A DNA stretch of 64,000 bases, from NCBI RefSeq assembly GCF_001522545.3, contig NC_031796.1:4263976-4327975 (forward strand), written 5' to 3'. Each line of letters begins with the position of its first letter. Position 1 is the stretch's first letter. The notes under the pieces are model-generated. The model saw only the letters and a list, made by a program, of their open reading frames with translations. It searched no databases and was not told the DNA's origin. Positions 1-11,900 of this stretch are shown here, one piece after another. This DNA is from Parus major (taxonomy: Eukaryota; Chordata; Aves; Passeriformes; Paridae). Both the position numbers and the translations under genes were made by a program.

Positions 1-2518
1 ACACCATGGACCCAGTCAACCCCAAATTCCATAGAAATAAGGGAAAGAAAGGTGTATTTTTGGTGAAGCACAGCTCTGCTGCCTTGTGTTGAGCTCATGC
101 AGGTCACCCCCCAGCTCCTTCCCAGCAGTGCACAGCAAGCAGTTTTGCACAGCAGTTTTGCTGGAAGAGCTGGGGGGATGGCATGGCTGAGCTGGTGCTG
201 GAGCTTTCCCATTCCTCCATGGCCCAGCAGACTCTGGGGACACACAATGCGTGGCCTCTCCTGCCTTCTTCAAGCCAAGGGACTGAGCTGCTTGCAGCAT
301 GCAGGGGCTGTCCAAATCCCATAGCCTATAATTTCCTACCTCTAGCTCTTCTCTTTTTAGAGTAAAATGGTATTTTGTGCTTCTCTGGCCCTGGGCCTGC
401 CCCCTCCAGTCTGGATGGCTTCCTTGAACATGGTGCCACTGCAGGGCCACTAGTGAGTGTGGTGCTGCCAGCCCCAGCATGGCACTGAACACCCTGGCAC
501 CGATTCCTGAGCTACTCCTGGTCTTTTCCAACCTGATTTTAATTTTTTCTTGCAAAACAGGGTTCACAGGTACCAGTGAAGGGTGTCCTGTTGCTGATGC
601 TCCCTGTGGTGATGCTCATGGTAGAGCAGCTTTTTCTCTTCTAAGGAGCAAAGCACTGGTGTTTGGCTCCTTACAGAGGAGCCACTCTGGCATCAGATTG
701 TGCCCCTGGGAGGCCTCATCTTGCTCCAATGGGTCACAGCTACATACCCAAACCTGCTTAAAGACCCCCATATATCTGGTCCTGGAGGGGCTGCACTGTC
801 CTCACTGTAGGCAGGAGGGGGAGAGCAATGGGCTGGGTGTGGCATAGGTGGTGCTGGCATGGGGAGAAGGTGTTTGGTGAGGGATGAGCTGGTCTCCCAC
901 TGTCCAGGTCGGGATCAGGCCAGTTCCAACTGGAGAAACACCAGCATCAGCTTGAGGAACCTGAGCTTCAGCCAGCCAGAATCAGCCCTGTCTAGATTTT
1001 TGCTTATTTTCTCACTTGCCATGGTTTTTAAAATACTTCCAGTGAAATGAAATGTTTCCCTTAAATTAAATAAAGCCCTGCAAACAGGCTTCACTTTCGT
1101 TTATTTGACATCATGAAATAAATGTCATCTGGGCTGGGGAAGGGGCCTCTGATATAATTTCTGTCCCAGAGCTAGGTCAGTGCTAGAACTCCCAGAAGAA
1201 ATGGGAATGTCTGTCTTCCTCCACTTCTTTTTCATGCATAGGACAGAGAAGTTCTGTGAGCCAAGATGTTTGTTGCTTGAATGTGCCAGAGCTGCCTGTA
1301 ACAACAGAGCTGGGGCAGGGTGAGGAAAGCAGGAAAGGGGAAGTAGGAAATGAAAACCTTTCCAGCCCAAAACATTCATACAATGGCAAAAAACCAAAGC
1401 AAACCAAAGACAAATATAGTGGGGTCCGTGAGTTCACTTGGACTTCTAGTGAATGTTTGTGGTGGAAAAAATGGGATGTTTTATAACAAAAAAAGAACAA
1501 CAAAAGTGGTGATGTTGATGTGGTGCTTTGGGAAGATTCTTGCTGGGCTGTTGGGGCAAGAAGAGACAGTGAGAAGCCCTGAGGTAGCTTTTCAGCTCAG
1601 AAACATTCATTTGGAGAAATAAAGTGTCTTTTAAACATGACACATCAGCTGGAGCAGCGTGTCCCAGCATAATTTCTGGGTTCTGGGATTTACTGGTTTA
1701 TACAGGTTTTGGGATAAAGTCATAGGGTGGGGTGGTCCCAGTGATGCTGGGGGTTAGGGAATTTCCTTGGGGACGCATGTCTGGCCCGTGGCAGCAGGCA
1801 GGATTGTGGAACATGTGTAGATTTAGGATTGATCTCGGCCTGTCTTCCTTCAACTGGCTGTACCTCTGTCTGCTGGTTCTCCTTACTTTGCTTCCACCTC
1901 CCGGTTCCTGGGCTGGGATTCCAAAGCGTCCTGACATAGCATTTGGTATCTGCTGGGGCTGGGGCTGTGCAAGCATTTTCCTTCACAGGTTGGGAGACCT
2001 TCCCCAGCAGTTCCTGTTTGCTCCGCAGTTTTTAGCAGGTCCCCAAATGCACATAGCAGTGACAGATGTGCTGTTTCCCTGCTCTGTTTTTCTCCACCTG
2101 GAACAGATGGCTGTAGCTGAAGCCACTGGCTTCTCCAGTGCTGGCATCATTGCAATGCCTGGGAATGCTGCAGCCAAGCGCTGCCCATGTCAGTCTTGAA
2201 CAGCTCTAACGTTACAGTTAGAAAGGGTGAGCACTTTGTGCTGGTTCCAAGCCACCCTTGGTGATACCACACTTGATACAGACACCCACCCATGTCACTC
2301 TGCCCAGAGCCCACCACTGGGGATGGGTGCTGGGGCAAACCCTGAGTCAGTGCTGAAGGGAAGTGGTGGTCCCCAGCATCCCAGGTTCTGTGCTCAGGGA
2401 TACTTGCCAGAATTTGTTTTGCACAGAGCCAGGATGTTCTGTCAGGGCTCAGGACCATGCATAGTACGTACTGAATCCCCAGTGATGCTTTTACCCTTTC
2501 CATTTGTTCTCTTCCCAG
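1..2518. other. Intronic/upstream sequence of MRC2 (part of intron 1)
   Basis: No supported exon, RNA gene or mobile element was recognised here. The stretch ends in a pyrimidine-rich tract and AG at 2517-2518, which is the acceptor of MRC2 exon 2. The exon enters in phase 1, so a coding exon supplying the signal peptide must lie upstream. No CpG-rich promoter or signal-peptide-like open frame with a matching phase-1 donor is evident, so that exon is inferred to be outside the window. Confidence 0.6.
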
Positions 2519-2917
2519 ATTCCAAAGTTTTTCTTATCTACAACACTGGCGCACAGGACTGCCTGGAGGCCAAGGACTCGCTGGTGCGACTGGCCAAGGG
2601 CTGCAACGCCAGTGCCCCAGCCCAGCAGTGGAAATGGGTCTCCCGAAATCGCCTCTTCAGTGTAGGGGCCATGCAGTGCCTGGGGGTGTCATGGCATGGG
2701 GCCAACACCACGGCGGGGTTGCACCTCTTGGCCACCTATGAGTGCGACCGCGAGTCAGTCAACATGCGCTGGAGCTGCCGTGGGCTCGGGGAGCAGCTCT
2801 CGCAGCATCTAGGTGCCCGCTTGGGCAATTCTTCCCTGGACAGGGGGGATCAGGTGCATGGCTCACAGTGGAGGACATATGGCACCGAGGAGGATCTGTG
2901 CTCCATGCCCTACTCTG
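2519..2917 (+). CDS. MRC2: MRC2 exon 2: N-terminal cysteine-rich (ricin B-type) domain
   Basis: This 399-nt exon starts in phase 1 (reading DSKVFLIYN) and ends in phase 1. It encodes the beta-trefoil ricin-B-like domain that caps mannose-receptor family proteins. Visible features are paired cysteines (QDCLEA, KGCNAS, MQCLGV, YECD, WSCRG), QW-type motifs (QQWKW, NMRWSC), and an N-glycosylation sequon in GCNASAP with another at GANTT. In MRC1 this domain binds sulfated sugars; in Endo180 it is not known to do so. The acceptor is a clean pyrimidine tract and the donor is GTAACA. Confidence 0.95.
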
Positions 2918-5900
2918 GTAACACTTCCTTGGGCATTATTGTTATCCTGTATCCCAGACCAGCCCCAGAACATGAGCTGAGGCGCTGTGGTGCTACAGCA
3001 ATTGGGTTCTGCCTGGGAAGCTCAGTCCCACCTTGCTGGGGCTACAGAACCAGGCAGGATCAGGGCGATGGGGAGTGGGAAACCTCTGGGCACCCCATAA
3101 CCACCCACACTGGGCCAACCCGCACCCCTCACCCCAGATCTCTCTCCAGTCCCTATAGACGTATCCTCAAGCAAGGGCTCCTCTTTTCCCTCAGAGATTT
3201 ACACCATCCAGGGCAATTCACATGGGAAGCCCTGCACCATCCCCTTCAAGTATGACAACCAGTGGTTTCATGAGTGCACCAGCACGGGGCGAGAGGACGG
3301 GCACCTCTGGTGTGCCACCACCCAGGACTATGGCAAGGACGAGCGGTGGGGCTTCTGCCCCATAAAGAGTAAGTAGGGGGACACATCCCATGGGAAAAAG
3401 CAAAAACTCCATGCCAGTCCCTCTTGGGGACTTCCAGGCTTCTCCTTTCCCCCTGCAAAGAGTACTGCCAGAGCAGCAAGTTATTGGCATTTACTGGGTA
3501 ATTGGAAGGGTGTTTGTGTCTGGTGTTGGGTGCTCACCATGCTCATCCCCACAGGCAATGACTGTGAGACCTTCTGGGACAAGGACCACCTCACGAACAG
3601 CTGCTACCAGTTCAACTTCCAGTCAACACTGTCGTGGCGGGAAGCCTGGAACAGCTGTGAGCAGCAAGGGGCTAACCTGCTGAGCATCACAGAGATCCAT
3701 GAGCAGACCTACATCAATGGTGAGATTCTGTCAGCCTGGCTGTGCACTCCTCATCTGGGGCAGAGCTGATGGCACTGTGGGCGTTGCTGCTGCCAGTTTG
3801 CTCCGCCTGCCCCAGGTTTGGGGGGATGACAAGCTGGGGACTGAGCTGGGCTGGAGGGACTGATTCTACCCCTCTGGCTGTGTTGGCTCCAGGTCTGTTG
3901 ACTGGATACAGCTCCACGCTCTGGATTGGGCTGAATGACCTGGATATCAATGGAGGCTGGCAGTGGTCAGACAACTCGCCCCTCAAGTACCTGAACTGGG
4001 AGAATGGTGAGACAGGGGAAGTTGTGGTGGTGATGGGGCCTGAGGAACACTGTGACCACTAGAGATGGCCCCATGGCAGGGGAGGTGGTTCAGGCTGCTG
4101 CAGGGTATCCCCTTGCTGCGTGGGGACAGAGAGCCCCAGGGGCCTGTGTAACAGCCTGGGACATCTGTGGAGCTAGAGCAGAGATACAGGGTGCTAAGGG
4201 GGAATTGGTCCTCTGCAAACACTTGTTGACCATGTGGATAACCTGGGTTGGCATTCCTTGTTTGGTGGGTTGCTGCATCCCTGCTTATTGCTGGAGTGTG
4301 GCTGAGGAATGGTCCCCAGCTGCAGACACCCATCCCTAACCCTGGTACTCAGAGGGAAGAGGGCCCATTGGTCATGCCTTGTACTTGGGGGAATATAGTT
4401 ATACCCTCAAAGGAAGTTTGAGGACAGGTGGGAGCAGTTCAGGTCTGGTACTTTGACCCCCTGACTGCTATCAACATTTCCAGGTAAAACAGTGACCTTT
4501 AGGTTCTGACGCATTGAGGCACTATAAATAATCCTGGACATGCTGGGGCCATGTCTTCATCATGCAAAATAACAAAATTAAAGGGGTTTTACTGGTGTTG
4601 AAACAAGGAGAGCTGCATTGATGGCTCTTCCCTGGCTTCTCAGTAGCATGTTCCCTCCTTATCCCACTCTCCAGACCAGCCTGACAACCCCAGTGAGGAG
4701 AACTGCGGGGTGATTCGCACTGAGTCATCTGGGGGATGGCAGAACCGCGACTGTGGCATCGCCCTCCCCTACGTCTGCAAGAAGAAGCCCAATGCCACAG
4801 CTGACCCCTTCCTGACAGGTGAGCAGGGGATGACCAGAATTGGGAATGGGCAGCTCTGTAACCCATCTAGGCATGCTCCCACTCCAGCATGGTCAGGGGA
4901 TGCTGCCTGACAGGTGCCCATTGTGTTCTCAGCTTGCTGGTGTCCTAGGTGTGCAGAGCAGGGCTTGAGCTCCCTAGATTTAGGAAAAGTCATCCCCAAG
5001 GAACATTTCCAAGAAATGCTTGGTGCCATTCCAGGTTTGGTGATAATGGAGGGATGGAGAGCAACAGGTCCCTGTGGTCCCCAGAGGAGGGGATGCTCTC
5101 TGCTCTGCTCTGCCCTCATTTCTCTGCAGTCAGAAGGGATTTTTATTTTTGTCCCTGGAGCTCAGAAGCCACCATTCCCACACCTTGCACCGCTTGTTAT
5201 ATTTTGGCTGTGGCTTTCCCACCGTGGCTTTGGCTTGGTCTGCTGAGGACCCACAGGACTCCAGTCCTTTCCCTCCCAAGGAGAGGACTGGATAGCTGGG
5301 CATGAGCCCTCAGGCTACCTTGTGTCCTGCCAGACTCATGGTCAGAAGTGAAGGTGGACTGTGAGCCCAGCTGGCAGCCCTTCCAGTCCAACTGCTACCG
5401 GCTGGTAGGAGAGAAGAAGAGCTGGCAGGAGGCAAAGAAGACCTGCCTGCGGAGCGGGGGTGATCTGGTCAGCATCCACACCTTCTCTGAGCTGGAATTT
5501 GTCACCAAGGAGGTCAAGCAAGGTAAGGAGGAGCTTGCTGTGCCAGCAGCCCCTTTCCTGTCTTATGGGGTTCATGGAAAACTCCCTGGATGTACTGGAG
5601 GCTGCAGAGCTGACTTTGTGGTTGTGCAGGGAGTGGAGGTCCCAGGCTGGGAGTTGCTGTGTTCCTTGGAGGAGCCCATAATCTTAGTGCATCCTCCATC
5701 CAACGAATCTAAAAGCTGTTCCTGCAGCCTACAGTGTGCTGAGTCAAAACTACACAGCTGCAGCTGGGAATGGTGCTATTCTCAGCTGGCAAATGTAGGA
5801 AAAGATGGGAGAAAAATTCCTGCTGGACTTGCTGGAGGAGGCCAGCAAGGAGGTATAGGAGACTGGAGGAAGGAGAGGAAGTACTTCTGCCCCTAGGCTG

Positions 5901-8900
5901 GGAGCAGACTGGGATGTGCTGGAAAGGAATGCTTGAAAACTATTAGTTCACTGGACCCGAACCTGTAGGCTTTTACTCCCGTACTGCTAGCCCCACTCTG
6001 AAAGCTGCAGGCAGATGTCCCTGTGTTTCCCACTCTGGGGGTGCATGTCCTTGTATTTCCCATCCTGGGAGTCCATCCTTTGCAGACAGGACCTGCCCTG
6101 ACCTGTCCTGTCCTGTCCTGCCCACTGACACAAAGGAGATCAGGGCTGAGCCCTGAGTGGGTTTTGGCAGATGATGTGCAGAGAACAGTCTCTGACTCTC
6201 ACGAGGGCTGAGGTCACCAGGGGGTTCTGCACAGGGTCAGCCAGGAGGAGTGAATTTTACTCCCTCCCTTTCTGTCCTGACAGATGTGGAGGAGCTCTGG
6301 ATTGGCCTGAATGACCTGAAACTGCAGATGAACTTCGAGTGGTCAGATGGGACACCTGTGAGGTTCACATACTGGCACCCCTTCGAGCCCAACAACTTCC
6401 GTGACAGCCTGGAGGACTGTGTGACCATCTGGGGACCAGTGAGAAGCTGGATGGGAAGGGGGGAGTTATCCTGCACCTCTGCAGGGAGCACCGCAGTATC
6501 CTCATTGTTGAGGAAGGCATTCCTCGGGAGTGTCTCCAGCTGGGTTCAACCTAGTTCATCTGAGTCATTGGGATGGGAGGAATCCATCTCATCATCCTTG
6601 GGGATTTGGTGTAGGGAAGGAAAGTCTTTGCACCCAAGATAAGGGTGGGGACATTCCCCAGGCTGTCAGACAGGCTCATTGCCACTCCTCCTCCCACCCT
6701 GCAGGAAGGGAGGTGGAATGACAGCCCCTGCAACCAGACCCTGCCATCCATCTGCAAAAAGCCTGGTCGGGTGAGCCAGGAGAAGGAGGAGGAAGACCAT
6801 GGATGCCGAAAGGTGAGGGGCACCTGGGGTAGCAGTGGCTCTGGCTGCTCCACGTCTCTGCATGGTGCTCGAGGCTTCACCTTTCCTTGAAACCATTTTG
6901 GGGAGCTCCAGTGAGCAGCACCCAGAGCAGCTGGTCTGTGCCTGAGAGCTGCTGAGCTGAAGCTTTCTGGGCCTGCTGAGCCCCTCACTGCCATGGTGGA
7001 AGAGTCCATGGGAAGAAATTAGGACACAAAGCACATATGTTTGTGCATTGTTCAAGATCCTCCCTATCAGGCAGCTTTGGCTACCAGCAGGGATGTTCAT
7101 TTTTCCCCCCTTACCTCTCTTTGTGCCAAAATACAGGAGCACATGGGAGCCTGGCAGGATGGAAGTGGCTGCCAGCCCTATGCTTTGACATGATGGCAGG
7201 TTTCCTCTGGGCAGGGCATAAGCATTCTGGGGACACCAAACCAGTGGATTCTCACTCAGCCGATGCCCTGCCTCAGTTTCCCCAGCTGCCACATGGGGCT
7301 GAAGCCACCCCGTTCCCACGCTTGCTGCGAAGTGGCTTTTGTGGTTCTCTGCAAAGCCTCCAAGCACTGAGTCTGGCAGCACTGTGGCTCTTCAACCTCT
7401 CCCAGCCTTTCAGAGCTGGCCAGTGTGCTTGGAACCTGACTAGCAAGCAGCTGCTCCAGGCCAGCTCCCAGAAGTGCTGCTGGGCTCTTCCTGTATCCTT
7501 GCCCCATTTTCAGCAGCTGCTTGGCTCTGCCAGAGCTCGAGGGAGCACAGCAGCTAGGAAGGCTACCATGCAGTGCCAGATTTAGGCCTGGCAGGCTGCC
7601 AGATATAGCTGGAACTACCCCAGTGTCTGCAGGTAACTGGAGATGAGACATTTGGTAGCAAAGTTCTGATACCACATATCTGTGTGTCCCCAAAGCACTC
7701 CTGGAGTCCCCGTATGCAGATTTAACTCCCTCCTGGCTCTCCAGCCACAATCTTATCCTGACCCTGGGTGCCCAGCAGACATGCACTGGCAAACAAACTG
7801 TGAGGGACAAATGAACCAATGCAAGGGACAAATGAAGCAAGAACCATCCTTCCTCTACTTACTCATTCTCAATGAGGACTTTTTGCCACCCAGAGGCAGA
7901 AGCTGGTGGAGAGGAAACACATCTTGCTCAGGGGTTTGGTCCTATCCACTCCAACCTCTCTGCTGGTTTTTCATGGTGGCCTTGCTGGTTTTTCCTCCCC
8001 TTGAAAAATTTCGTTTATGTTAGGAACAGCCTTAAAGGAAGCATAGAGGTTTGGGCAATGGGAAAGGCAGATCAGGAGAGGGATGTGAGGGCACACTTAG
8101 GAATTGGATGCTGGAGGAAATAGATGGGGTTGGGGATCCTGTTCTGGTCTTCTTTTGGATAACAGGGACTTGCTCAGTGTGTGAGAGTGCACCCTCTTAT
8201 TAGGGTATTAAGGGAGCTGAGGCTGGTGCTGGTTGGGGACATTGCACTGACCCAGGACAGGCCCCTTTCTTGGCTGCTCAGTTGCATCCATGCTGTTTCA
8301 GAGGAACCCAGCTTATGGGTCTGTGCCTGGATTTGCCAGCTTTGGAGAAAGGCTGTAGGAGCAGGAACTTTGGGAAAAAAGTGGGATTTGCTGTTGTTTT
8401 AATTTCCCAAAGCTGCTTTCCTGCTTCCCTCCCCACTATGCTGATGACACTTCCTCTGGCATGTGCCCCCCACTATCTTTCGAATGCCCAGGGGACCCAG
8501 CAGTAGAACCCTAGTGATGCTTCCCCTTCCAGGGGGTCCCTGAGCCTGGGGCCACTTGGCTCCATGGCTGAGCCACTTTACCCTTGTGAAGGATGTGTGT
8601 ACCCTCTTGCAGATGAGCCCCCATGTCCCTCCCCACTTTGCCACCACCACTGCCAGCCCCAGGGCCACCCTGCTCCCTGCTCTGGCAGAAAACAGTCACT
8701 GTTGTGTCTCCAACCCCAGAGAGACTCCAACATCAACAAGGCAGGAGATTAAAGATGGCTGCAGTGGTACTCGCTTTGGATTCAGCCCTGCAGTGTAAAG
8801 AATAGGATTGTGTTCCAGTGCCTGCACCCTGGCCGGGAATGGACGCTAGCAGGGACAGCTGTTTCCCCAGCTTTGAAGCTGCCTGGGTGCTTTCCCTGTA

Positions 8901-11900
8901 GCCATGTCCTCTGAGGCCAGGGGCTTGTTAGAGCTCAAAGCTGAGCGGGATCAAGCTGGGGGAGCTGGGGGCAGGAAACCTCTCAGGAGAAGGCAGAGGC
9001 AGTGGTAGGGAACTTGGGATGTTGCTCATGACCTGGGATTGCTCCTATCCTTCGGGGGAGGTCCAGGTGGACAGTGCTGGATGATCCCTGTTACCCATCC
9101 CCAGGGCTGGAAGTGGCACAGTCCGTCCTGCTTTTGGCTGGGTGAGGATCGTGTCCTCTACAGCGACGCTCGCAAGACGTGCTCTGACTACAGCTCCACG
9201 CTGGTTACCATCACCAACAGGTCAGTGCCATGCCAGTGGTGGTGGTGGGTGTGCCCCTAAACGAGCCCTGCAAGGTGGAGAGTGACTTCCAAAGGCTGGA
9301 GCATCATGGTCAGGCTGCATCGCCCACTTGCTGTCCCTGCAGGTTTGAGCAGGCATATGTGAGCAGCCTCATCTATGGCTGGGATGGGGAGTATTTCTGG
9401 ACAGCTCTGCAGGACATCAATGGGACAGGTGCCTTCCACTGGTTGAGCGGTGATGAGGTGATGTACACTCACTGGAACCGCAACCAGCCCGGTAAGGGAT
9501 GGGGGTGGGATGTGGACTTCCCCTTTATGGAGGGCAGGGCTGGCACTGCCACCCAGCACAGATCAACCCTAAGGCTGGCATCTCCCCTGTGAGTGCTCCA
9601 GGTTACAACAAGGGCGGCTGCGTGGCCTTGGCCACCGGCAGCTCCATGGGGCTGTGGGAGGTGAAGAACTGCAGCACCTTCAAGGCCAAGTACATCTGTC
9701 GGCAGAACTTGGGCACCCCAGTCAATCCTGAACTGCCCGGTCCTTTCCCTACACCCAGCATTACTGCCACCTGTCCCCCAGGATGGAGCTCCGACCCCAA
9801 ACTCCGTCACTGCTACAAGGTGAAGGAGGGTTGGATAGGTTGGTGTGGGGATACACGTGCCTCCCCAGTGCAGGGGAATGAAGGGGAACATTTTGGTGCT
9901 TGCAAGAGGCACCCTACACCCCTGGCTGTGCCTGGATGGCAGCACTGTGCCCTGGGACGTGGCTGCCTGTGGGTGGGAACAGTGCTCTGGTCCTGCTCTG
10001 CTGCTGAGCCCATCCATGCTGTGGGTTCTTTCCCAGATATTCAACTTTGAAAAGCTGCAAGAAAAGAAGACGTGGATCGCTGCGCAGGAATTCTGCCAGG
10101 ATCTGGGGGCCCAGCTGCTCAGCCTAGGCAGCTACGAGGAGGAGCACTTTATCACCAACACCCTCAACAAGATTTTTGGGTGAGAGGCTGGTGGCATTGG
10201 TGTGTGTCCCACTGCCAGAGTGTGCTTGCCACGAGCCCACAGCCCTCTTGGTGCTCTGGCACATGTGGATGGATGGATGGATGGATGGATGGATGGATGG
10301 ATGGATGGATGATGGATGGATGGATGGATGATGGATGGATGGATGGATGGATGGATGGATGGATGGATGAATGGATGGATCTCTGTGAACACAGACTGGT
10401 GTACGGAAGGTGCATCAATTGGTGTGGCTGATGTGGGAGATGTGCAGGAAGTTCAGTGTAATCTGGGGATGGAGCTTGGGTTTAAAGAGACTCCAGCCCT
10501 GACACAGGATGCCTGTTATCCCAGTACCTAACTTCAAGTGTGTGGGGATGTCAGGCTTTGAAAACAAACAGACAAAGCTCTGATTATAAATTTATATTTA
10601 TATATATATATTAAATAAATATGAACCCCTGTGGTTTGAAGGGGGTCATGTTAGTCACCTGTCGCTCTGGCTTCCCATAGGGAGTCAGAACCAGAGCTTC
10701 ATGAGCAGCACTGGTTCTGGATCGGCCTGAACCGGCGGGACCCTGCTGGGGACCTGAGCTGGAGGTGGAGCGATGGGCTGGGGGTGAGTCGTGAGTCCGG
10801 GGCAGCATTTGGGTTGTGGGAGGGACAAATCTGGTGCTTGTGGAAATGCCCAACACTGCCCATCTCTCTCAACCCCCAGTTTTTCTACCACAACTTTGAC
10901 CGCAGTAACTATGATGACGATGACATCCGGAGCTGTGCAGTGCTGGATCTGGCCTCCCTGCAGTGGATGCCTATGCAGTGTGAAGCCCAGCTGGACTGGA
11001 TCTGCAAACTGCCCAAAGGTAACTGGCAAAGGGGTCCCCAAACCCATCAGTTATGACTGACCTGGAGGAGTGTGGGCTGTGGGGTGGTGGAATCCTTGGG
11101 AGGAGGGAAGGTGATTCCTGAATCAGGCACTGGGAAAGGTGCTGTCATTTTTGGGGGAATTCAGGAGGGACATCCTGCCATTGTAGTCCATGTATGGTTT
11201 GCAGAGAAGCATCCCAGTCTGCACCCCACTGACAACTTCTTTTTGCCCTTTCTCCAGGTGCTGATGTGAAGGAGCCAGAGATCACAACCCAAGGTGTGTT
11301 GGCCACAGCCTTTTGACACAGTCACAGACTATTCTAAATTGGACAAGCCCCACAATGACCACTGAGTCCAGCTCCTGGTCCTGCACCCCAACAATCCCAC
11401 CCTGATTGCTTTAGAGTGTTGTCCAAATGCTCGTTGAGCTCTGTCAGCCATGGAGCCATAGTTACTGCCCTGGGGAGCCTGTTCAGTGCCTGACCATCCT
11501 CTGGGTGAAGAACCTTTTCCTATTCAACCTCAACCTCATGTCAGGCATAGACCACCTGAGGTCTTCAGTGGGTGTCTGCTGCAGTGTTACTCAGAGAAGG
11601 ATGGATCCTGGGCAGGGTTGTGGGAGGGAGGGAACCCAGGCATCCTGCTGGGGCTCCGCTGCAGGAGAGGGCAAAAGGAAAGCAGCCCAAGAGCACCAAG
11701 GCAAGAACCAAGGGTGTCAGCCTGAGTGTGACACCAGTCTCTGCCTGCAGGCAGCAAAGAATGGGTGAAGTACCAGGAGGCCGAATACAAGTTCTTTGAA
11801 CACCACTCAACATGGCTTCAGGCACAGCGCATCTGTAGCTGGTTCCAGGCTGAGCTGACATCAGTGCACAGCAAGGCTGAGCTGCACTTCCTGGGCCAGA

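Noticed and set aside
2227..2518. Open frame continuing upstream of MRC2 exon 2 as the start of the protein
   Set aside because: A clean acceptor at 2517-2518 and family structure show that coding begins at 2519. The upstream Met and residues have no signal peptide and do not resemble the family.
10072..10531. Repetitive Met-Asp-Gly-Trp and Ile-His-Pro-Ser open frames
   Set aside because: They are translations of the TGGA microsatellite in an intron.
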